From contig JAYMTA010001080.1 in assembly GCA_036897625.1 (NCBI GenBank), positions 1 to 21,916 on the forward strand: 21,916 nucleotides of DNA, read 5' to 3'. Position 1 is the stretch's first letter. Each line of letters opens with the position of its first letter. The notes under the pieces are model-generated. The model had not been told where the DNA came from. It did no database searches and worked only from the letters and a program-made list of their open reading frames with translations. Positions 10,229 to 20,968 of this stretch are shown here, piece by piece. The DNA is from Pelargonium cotyledonis (taxonomy: Eukaryota; Streptophyta; Magnoliopsida; Geraniales; Geraniaceae). The translations under genes and the position numbers were made by a program.

Positions 10229-12063
10229 CTAATAGAACCTGCATTTTCCAGTGCCAGCGCAAACTGCACACTCATCCGCCTCCCCAGCTAAATGGCTTAA
10301 GCAGTGTTTGATCCTGTCATTCACAACGTCCTGTAATGTGAAACGAAACAAACAAAAAAATTGTGAAAAAATGAGTAACCAAACAGAAAGAGTGTCTTCA
10401 AAGTGATAAATTTGGGAAGTTCTGGGGGGAACCTTAGAATTTTGGGAGCTAGTTAATGATAACATTGAAAAGAAAATAGAATAACTTAGAAAAGAATACC
10501 AATTGCAAAAGAAGATGAACCAGAGAATAATAATTCATGCTCAAATTCAAAAGTATATAGGAGAAACAGCACAAGCTACACAAGCTACATCTTATCAACA
10601 ACCAAGTGACAATTTTTGTTCTGTAATTTAATGATGGTAGGCTCTAAAATCTGGTTAAAGAACCCAATCATAAGGTTAACTTTCAGCAAAGCTAAATGCA
10701 CTTTGTCAATACATTATATGGAAACCGAGAAGAGGGAAAGAAGAAACTTCATACCACAAGTTTCTCATGCAGGCCAAGGGGTGCTGTAATTATGTATGTC
10801 ACACCAGGGTGCTCCTTTGCAGCTTCAGCAGTTAGGGAAGGAATATCCTGTGAAACAAGTCATGGAGTAATGCAGTTTATAAGACTTTTCTGATCAGTCT
10901 TGAATAAGTTACCAAAAACTCTACAATCAATTAGTTTTTGCACATATTTAAAGTTGCCATGGAAAAGTCCAAACTACCTGATGCCAATGTCGCCCAGGGA
11001 AAAGAAAAAACGGGCTTACAATCACTCGATTCGCCCCTTGTTGAACACATGAACCAAACGCATCTCTTATTGATGGTTCTGCCAACTCCTAGTTGTATTT
11101 AACAGACATCCAGAAATGAGAATTGGCTTCAGCCAAAAGTAGAAGAAGCATGTATATATTGAATACAAAAAGTGACCCCAGAAATCCATTTAAACCCCTA
11201 CAAATGCTGAGCAATGTGATTGTTGAGTACACCAAATGACCAAATAGGTAAATCATATACAGAACTAGAGAGACTTCCAAACTCAAAATCACTCACCAAG
11301 CTATGTGAAATGTGATAGTTAAGCAAGTATATGGTTGATTTTGAACTTAGCAATGCTAAGGTTCATGTAAAAGAGACACAAAACAGCAAAAAGACAATGC
11401 TACACTTCCAATAGAAAGCACATAAACTAATGTTTCACTTCAAAATCAAGATCTTGAAGGAGTCACTATATAAATTCAACAATGGCAACATAATAGAAAT
11501 TCCTGAATAATTCATTTGGTAACAGAACAAATCGTACAAAACTAAATTAGCATATAATAAATACCATATGAGCAGGCTCCACAATTGGGTACCCAGATTT
11601 CTCTCTAAACATGGCCACGAACTCATCTGAAAAATGCCAAGCACAACAGTACAAAAAACGAAAATCAAATCACTTTAACAGATAAATATATAAAAGGGAA
11701 AGAGAAAAAGTAGCAGAATTGCAGCTTACTTAGCATGAGATTCGATTCCTTACGACGGGAACCATGGTCGACAATGATGACGCCGTCTCTGTCGCCAATT
11801 CCATGCCGGTCCCGATCAGACCCAAAACTTCTGGTGGCCATTGATAGCCTTTTCGACGATAATCTTCTTCTCTGGGGATTCAAATTCAATGACTTGAGGT
11901 GTACCCAGTTGGGATTTCGTTCGGTTCCGCTCAGTGAGGAACTGCAACGATTACGTCGACAACAATTTCAGACAAGAAAATGAAAAAGAAGAAGAAATGT
12001 CTGGAGCTTCCGTGTGTACCTTGAAAGGGTGAATTGAGAATGGGAGGGAATGAGCAACGACAT
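10229..12063 (-). CDS. SIRB: Sirohydrochlorin ferrochelatase, chloroplastic
   Basis: It inserts Fe2+ into sirohydrochlorin, the last step to siroheme, the cofactor of plastid sulfite and nitrite reductases. Six exons in transcript order: 12063-12020, 11941-11730, 11626-11565, 11088-10978, 10847-10755 and 10330-10229, giving 207 aa (plant SirB is of similar size). Residues 1 to about 64 are a Ser/Arg-rich, acid-poor transit peptide (MSLLIPSHSQFTLSSSSLSG...). The CbiX/SirB domain starts at DGVIIVDHGSRRKESNLML with metal-binding His74; GRHWHQDIP supplies His140. Other family blocks are YPIVEPAHMELAEPSIRDAF and TAPLGLHEKL. The tail ECAVCAGTGKC (Cys195, 198, 204) is the plant-specific cysteine motif linked to the [2Fe-2S] centre of Arabidopsis SirB. 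The 12063 start was chosen because the frame open at 11941 has no earlier ATG and splices exactly to it. An in-frame ATG at 11841 is a shorter alternative. Confidence 0.94.
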
Positions 12064-12674
12064 CCTCTGGACGACCTGGAATGTCCAAAAACTCCAAGCA
12101 GCAGCGATTCCGCGATGTCCCAATTTTCTGTCTATATACGGCGTCGTTTAATTTGATCTAATCAAGGACTCTACTAGAAGTAGTTAGTTAGTTAGTTATT
12201 AACGAAATAGGTAACGTGACATAGGAGGTGGCAGTCAGTCGGATTTCATGGACTGAATCACAGTAATCGATTTGATTTGATTTGGTTTTTTATTAGAAAA
12301 ATGCGATCTTTTTCGAAATTAATCAAATCATATTAAAATTATCGAATTTCTGCGAATTTATACACATATACGTGACATTCTATATTTTATAAGACAAAAT
12401 AACTAATAATTTATTACTCTAAATTGCACGATAACAAAAATGATATAAATTTGAAAGCTTGAAGACCAATACACTCAAAAAGCCGACAAAGTCACAAAGA
12501 AGCCAAAAACGTGGGCAACACGGTTAGCAGACCCACCTGTACACAAAAGAATGACATTACTAAATTGAGTTTTAGTGGCTAAAACATACTAAATAATTAA
12601 ATATATGACATTTGAATCCTTTCCCATAAGGTCATACAATTCACAACGATTGCAATTAAAATATAAAGTGATCA

Positions 12675-12769
12675 GTGGAGGGGTTTGTCAACCGCCCCTC
12701 GGCATTTGATGTCCTATGATTCGACATCATACTTGAAAGTTAATTTGTTGACTCCGATCAAACCTCCAC
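12675..12769. repeat. Nested inverted repeat (hairpin-forming)
   Basis: The outer arms GTGGAGGGGTTTG (12675-12687) and CAAACCTCCAC (12759-12769) pair apart from a 2-base bulge. Inside them, TGATGTC (12707-12713) pairs perfectly with GACATCA (12723-12729) around a 9-base loop. This may be the remnant of a small fold-back element; no target duplication was seen. Confidence 0.4.
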
Positions 12770-13392
12770 CTTTCAAGTCACATTTTTCATCAATGCAACC
12801 GTCTCCTGATGTATTATATATGGATACAACAATAAAAATAAAAATAAAAACTTATCACGAATCTTCGTGATCGCCGTACTATATATCCTAATAAAAACAA
12901 TGGTAGCCGACTCTCAAATCGTCATCCAAAAACACAGGCCTATGAATGCAGGACCCTAGTTGGTAGCCCAAACACAGGCAGCTTCCTCAGTCGCCAACCA
13001 CACCAACAAAGCTTCCATTATTAGCTGTAACCCCCACTTTTCCTTCACTCACTGCTCTGTCTTCTTCCCTAATCACCACTTACCGGACGTTGATCCATCA
13101 ATTATATCCACAAAACGATGTCGTTTCACACCCAAGGCAGTGGCAAGGACGTAATTTTGTTTTCCAAAAATTCCGAGTCTGAAACTCTGCAGCTCTGATC
13201 TGATCTGATCCCCTGCTTCGCAAGCACGGCAAAAAATACGACCAACTTTACGACACCTCCCTCGAAAAACACTGCTACTAAAATAACAAGCACACATGCC
13301 GAGTCAGTGCCGAGTCTCGCTCGCTCTCTCCAAATTTTCTCCACTTTTTCACTGCTCCGACATTTGATTCTGAACACATTCCGTGGATCTGG

Positions 13393-13477
13393 ATGTCTCT
13401 CTGACCGGAGTTCGGTGGTAAAGCCCTAATCGGCGGTGAGTGTTGAGCGGGAGATGGTGGAGGAGGAATTGAAGTGA
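13393..13477. promoter_or_regulatory. Two short upstream ORFs in the GT14 leader
   Basis: On the plus strand, ATG at 13393 opens a 3-codon ORF (MSL, stop 13402-13404), and ATG at 13454 opens a 7-codon ORF (MVEEELK, TGA 13475-13477) that ends 24 bases before the main ATG at 13502. If the transcript includes them, they could damp translation. The transcription start is not known from sequence. Confidence 0.4.
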
Positions 13478-13501
13478 GATAGGAAGGAGTTGATAGGATA
13501 G

Positions 13502-16500
13502 ATGAAGAAGAAGGTAACGCAGCAGAAATCGAACTTCCAATGGAAGAGGAAGGTTTTGGTTGTGTTGTTGCTTGGATTTTGCTTTGGAAGATTGGTGCTG
13601 ATGCAAACTCAGTACAACCAGGTTCTGAAGCTGGCGTCGTTGCGGCGTCCGTTGTTTGTTCAGAGGCCCAAGATCGCATTTCTGTTCATAGCGCGGAATC
13701 GCCTTCCTCTCGACTTGATTTGGGACTCATTCTTTCAGGTCTGCTACTGGTATTTGTATGTTTTGTTGTTTGGTTTTGAGTTTAAGCATTTATTTTTTAT
13801 TTTTAATGTGAGTGTGGTTTGCTTAAATGGGACAGATCTTTTTATTGCCTTTTTGTTATTGCTTTCTGAAATTAGTATGGTTTTGAAGATGCTTTACAGC
13901 TGGTAACTGGTAATCAATTTAGTGGATTCTTGAGTCTTGACAACTGGTAACGAATTTGAAAATTGTGTGATAAAATAGGTTAGTAACTGTCCTTGATGAC
14001 ATTGCTTACTCGACAATTTTAGTAGAGTTTTTGGCTTATATTGTAGTGCTTTCGGATTAAACGAATGCTATTTGTCACCACTCGATATCAATATCAAGCA
14101 TATGTTGCAAATCTGAATTGGTGTAGGTGGGATTGAACAATGGGTGAGTGTAATCAAATGGGTATCCATTTTACATTTTGAATCTTTTGTTCTTGTAAAA
14201 ACACAAGGGACTTGTCATAAGTCACCAGTTTTTTTGTTTCTATGCGCAATGGTTAAGGTGACTGACAAATAAGTTATAGTTGTTTTGGTATCAAGCATGG
14301 TTCATGGTAAGGTTGGGAGCTAAGATTAAAATTTAATTGGGTTGCGTTTGGGAACATGTATTTGATTTGAAATTCATCATTTGAAATTTTGGATTTGTAA
14401 TGTTGTATTTCAAATACAAATATAATGTTTGGAAAATCACAAACTTTCAAATGACAAGGTACGTAATAGTTGTAATTTGAATTCTCATGTTTTAAGCATG
14501 TTTTGAATGCTATTGGATTTGACTCAAATCCAAATCCAAATTCTTGAAATTCCCAAACACTTGGTTTGGCTCAAATCAAGCATTTCAAATCAAATTATGG
14601 TTTCCAAACACAACATAGGATTACTTTTGAATAAATATTGCATCTTTTTCATCTATTGGATTAATATTGATCATAGATTATTTCTCTTATTGAAAGTTAA
14701 GCGGAACCAATGCATCTTTTCCTGACGTCCCGAATTACTTTTTATGACATTGATTTCAACTCTTATCAATGAGCTCGTCATCTTTTATGCAGTCTCTCTG
14801 CATGTGATGGTTGGGTAAAGGTTCACTTGCATACAATATTATATATCATTCATGCATGCTTAACTGTATGGAGTCAGTTTATTTTTGGTTAAAGTACCCC
14901 AAGCTCAAGATATATTATTGTCTCACTATACTAAATTGAAGCTCTTAAGTGTCACTATATTCATATGATTAAGTATATTAAGGAAGCATTTCTGCTGTTT
15001 TCAGGGACAGGATAATAGATTCTCAATTTTTGTTCATTCGAGACCTGGGTTTCTGCTGAGCAAGGAAACAACTAGATCAGTCTACTTTTTGGATCGTCAA
15101 CTTAATGATAGCATACAGGTATAGTTTCTAGATATATTAAGGAATCTTAAATTGAAACTTGGAAGTTCCATAAAAAACACAACTTTGTGGAGGCAGATTC
15201 ATATCTTATTTGTTTACTTGTAATAGATGCTCAAATGGGCTAAATACATTTTCTGATTTTCCTTTATAGAAACCATCGCAAGATGACATATTTTAAAAAA
15301 CAAAAGCTGATCCTCTTCTAATCAAGCCCATTTTTCTTGTCCAATACCGTGCACGATATGTGCTCAACTTGCATATGACTCTTCGATCATTTATCCAAGA
15401 TGGTAGATTTAAACTATCCTAAAGGATCTACCCATATGAAATCCTGTGCTTTACTTAGTCAAGAGGGTGGCATTTGACCAGTCCCTAGGAATGAGACCTT
15501 GACCTTTTCTTTAATAAAGTTAAGCAACTTTTATTAGAGGCCTAAAAACCATATAGCTTAGTTGAATGAGTTTCTTATGGCAGAATATAATTTATCTTTT
15601 TGGTCAACATGTGATACTTGGAATCAGAAAAAATAATAGCAACTACCATTTAGTTCTCATGCAGATTTCTGTATGACTGTATATACTGAAATATTACAAA
15701 ACCTGTCGCAGGTAGATTGGGGAGGAGCAACTATGATTGAGGCAGAGCGTATTCTGCTTAGACATGCACTGGCAGATCCTTTTAATAAGCGCTTTGTTTT
15801 TCTTTCAGACAGGTGAGGATTGTTCTTTAATATATCTGCATGATCATAGCTACCCATATGTTTTTCGTCCAAAAACTGCAACTATTTCAATGCGATCATT
15901 TTTTTTATTTTTTTATTTTTATAATCTAACAATAGCTCAGTTACTTGATCTCTTTTCAGCTGCATACCTCTGTACAACTTCAGCTATACATATGACTATA
16001 TAATGTCAACATCTACTAGTTTTGTAGACAGGTGAGTGAACCAAGTCAAACAGCTATGGTATCTAAAGATGAATATATGTCTATGTATGCCATAATTATT
16101 ATTTTTTATGACAAGTTTCCATCCATGGCATGCATATAACTCAAGTTATCCTTACTAAATGAACTCGGCTGTATAAATTACTTTCACTGGTCTGCTTTTT
16201 GCAGATTCAGTACACACACACACGCACGTTTGCGTGTGTGTGTGTATATGAATGAATGACATATATCCACTGATTGTCATGTCTATATTCCACATTCTTT
16301 TTAGCTCTTCTTTATGTTGGTTTGGTTTGAGTTTTCAAAGCGTACAACATTTATACTCTGAGGAAAGGGAGCTTATCGCCACCTAACTTGGTTATCAATA
16401 GAACTGAGGAGAGTATTTCACCTAAGAGCCAATCCAGGTTGAAGAATGAGCTTCAATTGTGTTGATATCTTTTGAAGCATACATTTTTTTCCTTGTGTTA

Positions 16501-19442
16501 AAGGGAGGCATCTGAGTTTACGAGTCCATACAGGATCATGCTGCATGGCGAAGACCATCCACAAGGCACTTGGGGAGACATTTTTTTGGGACTTTACATT
16601 AGTCCTGCATAGCCTAGTCGACCCCAGCTTTGGTATGATTGGTAGTTGCTGTAATCCTAGTTAACCTAGAAGTTTACAAGAGTCTGAAGAGTATTTTCAT
16701 GATTTTATTAGAATTTGCCTATAGTTTCGACAGTGTACATCATGTTTTTGGGAAATGTATTAGATCTGAAGGCTTGTTAGTTGTTAGCATCTAGTTCATT
16801 ATTGGGCCTATGCTTTTCCAGGCACTATCACAGTTTGAAAATGATTTTATAGAATGTGTGAATTGTCTTGACTGCACTATAAAAACTGTGCATGTTATGG
16901 GTTTTTATCTAATAACGTACTTGCAATAAATTGCTGGAAGCAGCTTTGCTGATACAAGAGAGGGGCGCTACAATCCAAAGATGGATCCTGTTATTCCTGT
17001 TGCTAATTGGAGGAAAGGATCTCAGGTGAACAATTTAATAAGCTGGATGCGCTTGAAGTTCTTCATGAATTCTTTTTAGAAATAATTTCTTTATACCGGT
17101 GCGAATTATCAGACTCCTGACTTCTGCTTTATTCAGTGGGCTGTTCTTAACAGAAAGCATGCAGAGGTTGTAGTGAATGACAGTACTGTCTTTCCTATGT
17201 TTCAACAACATTGCATGGTAAGTTATTTCATCAAAACTGGACATGGTCAAATCTTCACTGTCCTCAGTGTGAGTTGTTTAAACATGAATCATTAGAGTTT
17301 TTTTTTTTTTTTTTTTCTAACAAATCAATATGTGCTTAAATTCTAATTTACATTGCTCAGTTTCTGTTATTGGATTTTAAATATTTGGGAAGGATGATGA
17401 TTCAGATGAATTGGAAACTCAGCATAGACCTCCAACAATTAGAAGTAGGTAGACAAAATTTGATTTTACAGACATTTATGAAGCCGAAGTGAACTTTGCT
17501 GCACTTTCTGAAATGGTGTATTTTCTGATATGTTCTAATTATGTTTTGTAAGGAGAGCTTTTTTACTTTATTCTGCTTTCCTTCTAGATACTAAATCACA
17601 GAGTTTCTATTATTACATGTTGATGAGCTGTGACTCTCTCTAGTGTAACTGACTTGTACATATAATCATGCAGAGGAAGTCACTTCCTGAATTTTGGCGG
17701 GATCATCCCCTTGTAAGTGCTGATATTTAATAATTCATCTTTTGAAACTGTATTCCTTACCAATTTAGCTTTCCCAATGAAGTAGTTCAGCATTTATGCT
17801 AAAAATATTTGAACAAGGGAAACATATTTGTCTACAAATTGGATATAACAATATATATATATAATTATCAGATGTTATTGACGGGCATGACTTTGATTTT
17901 ATAAGTTTGCGTTCTTGTCTTGTGCAGCCTGTCGAGGGATGGAAGGAGCATAATTGTATACCTGATGAACATTATGTTCAGACACTGTTGGCTGTAAGAT
18001 AAATTTCTATTCAACTATGCTGAGCCTTGTTAAATTGTATATAAATTACTATTGTTTGGTTCTCCGATAGGGATATACCCATGAAAAATATGAATCGCTG
18101 GAAAGTGCGAATGAATAATACTAATCCATTAGGCTTCTCTTTTTCTGTAAAGATTAGTAGAATTGACAGCTAGTTTTTTGTTCGGTTCGAATGTCTATTA
18201 GTTAGTTAAAGTATTCTGGTGATTTATGCTCAAGTGTTCCTGAAATACACTGCTTTCCAGTTTATGTTTTAAGTACATATATATTGGTTTCAACTCTTGG
18301 GACGAGATTTAGGTAGCATTTGTTTGGGATTGACTTCATAGTCATGAAATGGCTTTGGAATATGATTCTCATTCTCATTATCATTCCAAAAAATTTAATC
18401 CGAACTCTACCAGAGTAGTCTAATGCAGAACTTATGTGCTGGATACGAAAAATGTAAAGTTTGTTCATACGTGGTTGGGTGATTGGATAAATATTTTATT
18501 TTATGACTAGTAAATACAGTATCATAGTTTCTTATGATGGGTAATAAAAAAGGTTAAGTAAAACAGTTGCACCGGGTGTTTTCAGTTTTCTTGGATGTAA
18601 TTGTGATTGGTTGCTATGTTTATATTGTTCAGCAAGAAGGCCTTGAAGGAGAAATCACACGAAGATCCTTGACACATACTTCTTGGGATATTTCGTCTGC
18701 TAAACACGGTGAACGCCGCGGATGGCATCCAGTCACGTATAAGTTTTCTGATGCGACTCCAATGCTTGTTCAGTCAATTAAGGTATGGTCATTATCTCTC
18801 TGTAACGAGTTTTCTGATGGCATTGAAAGTTCATTGAAAATAATTTTTACATGTATAGAAACAGTATGCAATTTTTTTATATTGAAACTCAGCAAACATT
18901 CTTCGATATTGAAATGTCAATAGCTATGTTGGCCTTATTTTGTCCAGATGAACCAAATGAATTTCACTTATCTGAAATTTAAAATGGAATTTAAGAACAG
19001 CCTAGGATCTACTTTCAAAAAAAAAAAACAAAAAAAAAACAATCTAGGATCTAGTTCAAGAAAGCTGGAAAGCATGAGATAGTGAATTTGATAGAAAATT
19101 TTGATCTGAATCATGGTTTCTTGCTAGAGGAAAGAGTTTACATATAAGATAAACTTGTGCAGGAGATAGATAACATCTATTATGAGACCGAATACCGAAG
19201 AGAATGGTGCACAAGCAAAGGGAAGCCATCCACGTGCTTCCTCTTTGCAAGAAAATTCACTCGACCTGCAGCTCTAAGGCTTCTTAATATGGTACGCTTT
19301 GAAGCATATAAACTTCATTATCATACGTGCAAAAAGATAAGTTAGTTACTGAGAAACAAGGATTTGATTTTGTTTCTTGTGGTTTGCTGTGATGTGACAG
19401 TCTGTGCTAGGAGTTGTGGATGGAGCAACAAGTAAATCATAG
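13502..19442 (+). CDS. Core-2/I-branching beta-1,6-GlcNAc-transferase-like protein (GT14, DUF266)
   Basis: Probable Golgi type II membrane glycosyltransferase of the plant GT14/DUF266 group. Eleven exons: 13502-13738, 15005-15118, 15712-15812, 15960-16031, 16944-17025, 17137-17217, 17674-17712, 17928-17993, 18633-18782, 19163-19291 and 19401-19442. The total is 1113 nt, 370 aa, with every phase matching and TAG at 19440-19442. A short basic cytosolic N-terminus (MKKKVTQQK) precedes a signal anchor (about 17-33, VLVVLLLGFCFGRLVL). The catalytic domain starts at PKIAFLFIARNRLPLDLIW, with FSIFVHSRPGF, VDWGGATMIEAERILLRHAL, FVFLSDSCIPLYNF (Asp150-Cys152), SFADTREGRYNPKM, NWRKGSQW, HNCIPDEHY (Cys252, Asp255) and FLFARKFTRPAALRLL. 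The family is named after the animal enzymes; the acceptor of the plant proteins is not established, though cell-wall glycans are the usual suggestion. Exon 1 keeps an ATG with a purine at -3 and stays open to the first donor. Confidence 0.94.
14341..14614. mobile_element. MITE-like inverted-repeat element in GT14 intron 1
   Basis: The left arm starts GTTGCGTTTGGGAACATG and runs into ATTTGATTTGAAAT. The right arm, read on the minus strand, starts GTTGTGTTTGGAAACCAT and runs into AATTTGATTTGAAAT. The 274-bp body is made of CAAAT/ATTTG strings and has no coding potential. The ends resemble Harbinger/Tourist or hAT MITEs, but no convincing target duplication is visible, so the superfamily is open. 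It is spliced out with the intron. Confidence 0.6.
16211..16246. repeat. Perfect CA/TG microsatellite palindrome
   Basis: The 16-nt arm TACACACACACACGCA (16211-16226), a 4-nt spacer CGTT, then the exact reverse complement TGCGTGTGTGTGTGTA (16231-16246). It can form a cruciform in DNA or a hairpin in the pre-mRNA. It lies in GT14 intron 4. Confidence 0.95.
17298..17316 (+). repeat. Poly(T) tract, 19 T
   Basis: An uninterrupted T run in GT14 intron 6. It is simple sequence, liable to length change and to assembly or sequencing error. Confidence 0.95.
19002..19053 (+). repeat. Poly(A) tract bracketed by 10-bp direct repeats
   Basis: CTAGGATCTA occurs at 19002-19011 and again at 19044-19053. 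Between them is almost only A: twelve A (19017-19028), C, ten A (19030-19039). It lies in GT14 intron 9. This looks like a retrotransposition of little more than a poly(A) tail, or a local duplication with A expansion. Confidence 0.6.
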
Positions 19443-20091
19443 GTACTTACTTTCAAGTAAATATTTGTTGTGAGTTTAGTGTTAGCTTAGAATCAAATGG
19501 CATATGATATGAAAAAAGTATTGTGTTATGATCTGTAGTGAAAATAGAACTGGAGAGAAGTAAGATAGGGAGGCAGATTAAGAAACTAAGTTTTGAGTGT
19601 GGTTTATATTTTCTCAATTATTTTGGACCATATATAATAAAATGGAATAGTGATTTTTTAAAATTTACATGGAGGGAATGGATTTGTTTATCTATAATAA
19701 GATTAGAATTCAATGTCTTTACTAGAAAAATGTGATGCTTGAATTAGTGGATTTGTTTTTTCTTCACAACTCGAAACTTGTTACAGTCGAGTTATGTTCG
19801 ATTGGTAACCTCTCAAACTATCTAATACGTTACATCGCTAGCTCGTGAAGGTCTTAGACATGGTGCGACCCGGAAGAAACCTCTCAATCTAGGCCTTTTC
19901 AGTGTCTTATGGAATAACCCTACCTCAAGTGCCTTATCTCCACACATTGATTTCATTGACACCTCATTTGGGCCCAACGACGTATCATAGTGGCTCTCAT
20001 TGCCACATCAGCATGACGTCACCGTTGCATTTCTCTAGTAAATAATTTCTCAACAATCTATTTGAACATCTATCCAAACGTTAGGTTTAAC
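19443..20091. other. Intergenic sequence downstream of GT14
   Basis: The first part should hold the GT14 3' UTR. From about 19790 to 20060 the base composition is more balanced (for example the stretch with GACCCGGAAGAAACC near 19868), which suggests an old insertion, but I found no ends, repeats or coding motif. Confidence 0.4.
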
Positions 20092-20286
20092 ATACAAAAT
20101 TAATTGATGCCAAAACTGAGAATGAGAATTTTGACCTAGATAGGCCTGCGGAAATTGTTAGTGGCCTTTTGCCCGATCTCGGTTATGTACTTGGTTTGTA
20201 CTCGAGTCTGTATTAGCCTCTTGTGTTAGGCTTAAGATCTGATTAATATATTGATAGCTTTTTCTATTAAAAAAAAATACAAAATT
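20092..20286 (+). mobile_element. 5'-truncated LINE tail with target duplication
   Basis: The body 20102-20276 ends in TTAATATATTGATAGC, then TTTTTCTATT and a run of A to 20276; GATTAATATATTGAT before an A tail is typical of plant L1-type LINE 3' ends. ATACAAAATT lies exactly before the body (20092-20101) and again after the A run (20277-20286), as a 10-bp target-site duplication should. No reverse transcriptase sequence remains. Confidence 0.7.
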
Positions 20287-20616
20287 TAGGTGTATTAAAA
20301 TAGTTTGCCTCTGTAAAGCGAGAAACTAAAAAAAAAATGTCTTACAATATTAAAAAGAAAAATTAATGTGATTTTGTGTAATAAACACGCAATTGAAAGA
20401 AAATATTAAATGAAGGCTCAGTCTCACAGTATCACCGACACATCGACACTGTACACTTGTAAGGTTCGTACCGTTTCTCCACCGACCACCCAACTACCCA
20501 CCCTGCCACGTCATCTTCCTCTTGCCTTCTCTTCACCAAAACCAAAACTTTCGTCACAACCACTACTCTACAATATTATAGTAGTATAATACCATTTTAC
20601 TTTTGTTTTCCTTTCC

Positions 20617-20968
20617 ATATAAAATGGGAAAAGGTTCAAAATAGTATATGAAATATCAAGTTCGTGCAATTTTGGTCGCAAAACTAATAAATGTGTCATT
20701 TCAGTCTAAGAGATAAATAAAAGAGTCTTTATAGTCCAAACGTTTCAGAAAATGAGCATCGTTAGAATATTCTGTCAAAATTCTGACAGAATCCGTTAAG
20801 TCTTGATGACGTAGATTTAAAAAAAAATATATGTTTTATTGAAAATTTAACGGTTCCGTAAGTGATTTTGACAAAATGACCTGAAATGACACGTTTAAGA
20901 GTTTAGATACCACAGTAACACAAATCGGATAGTTTAGAGATTATTTTGGACATTTTCCCATATAAAAT
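20617..20968. mobile_element. Non-autonomous Mutator-like MITE, 334 bp, with 9-bp TSD
   Basis: The element spans 20626-20959. It begins GGGAAAAGGTTCAAAATA and, read from the other end on the minus strand, begins GGGAAAATGTCCAAAATA. The terminal inverted repeats are about 79 bp each (20626-20704 and 20881-20959), and their inner edges are an exact 12-bp match, GTGTCATTTCAG and CTGAAATGACAC. The direct repeat ATATAAAAT (20617-20625 and 20960-20968) is a perfect 9-bp target duplication, diagnostic of Mutator-like elements. A central hairpin TTCTGTCA/TGACAGAA lies at 20770-20791. No transposase is encoded. Confidence 0.9.

Larger units (their letters stand above)
12064..13501. promoter_or_regulatory. 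Divergent intergenic/promoter region, SIRB / GT14
   Basis: This 1.4-kb spacer separates two head-to-head genes. Close to SIRB, on the minus strand, a TATATAG box (plus 12132-12138) lies about 70 bp before the ATG, with AAACGACGCCGT directly upstream of it. Near the other gene, AAAACGATGTCGTTT lies at 13112-13126. The last 200 bp before 13502 are CT-rich and then GA-rich, like a transcribed 5' leader. Simple runs are (AGTT)n at 12179-12197 and (TCTGA)3 near 13194-13208. The middle (about 12290-12640) is AT-rich with nothing recognisable. Confidence 0.55.

Noticed and set aside
13278..13679. 133-codon Ser/Pro-rich frame on the minus strand
   Set aside because: Antisense to the GT14 leader and first exon, where GA-rich DNA gives Ser/Pro on the other strand; the plus-strand exon explains it.
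18310..18385. TE-like start (GTAGCATTTGTTTGGGATTG) in GT14 intron 8
   Set aside because: It resembles MITE ends, but no inverted partner or duplication was found nearby.
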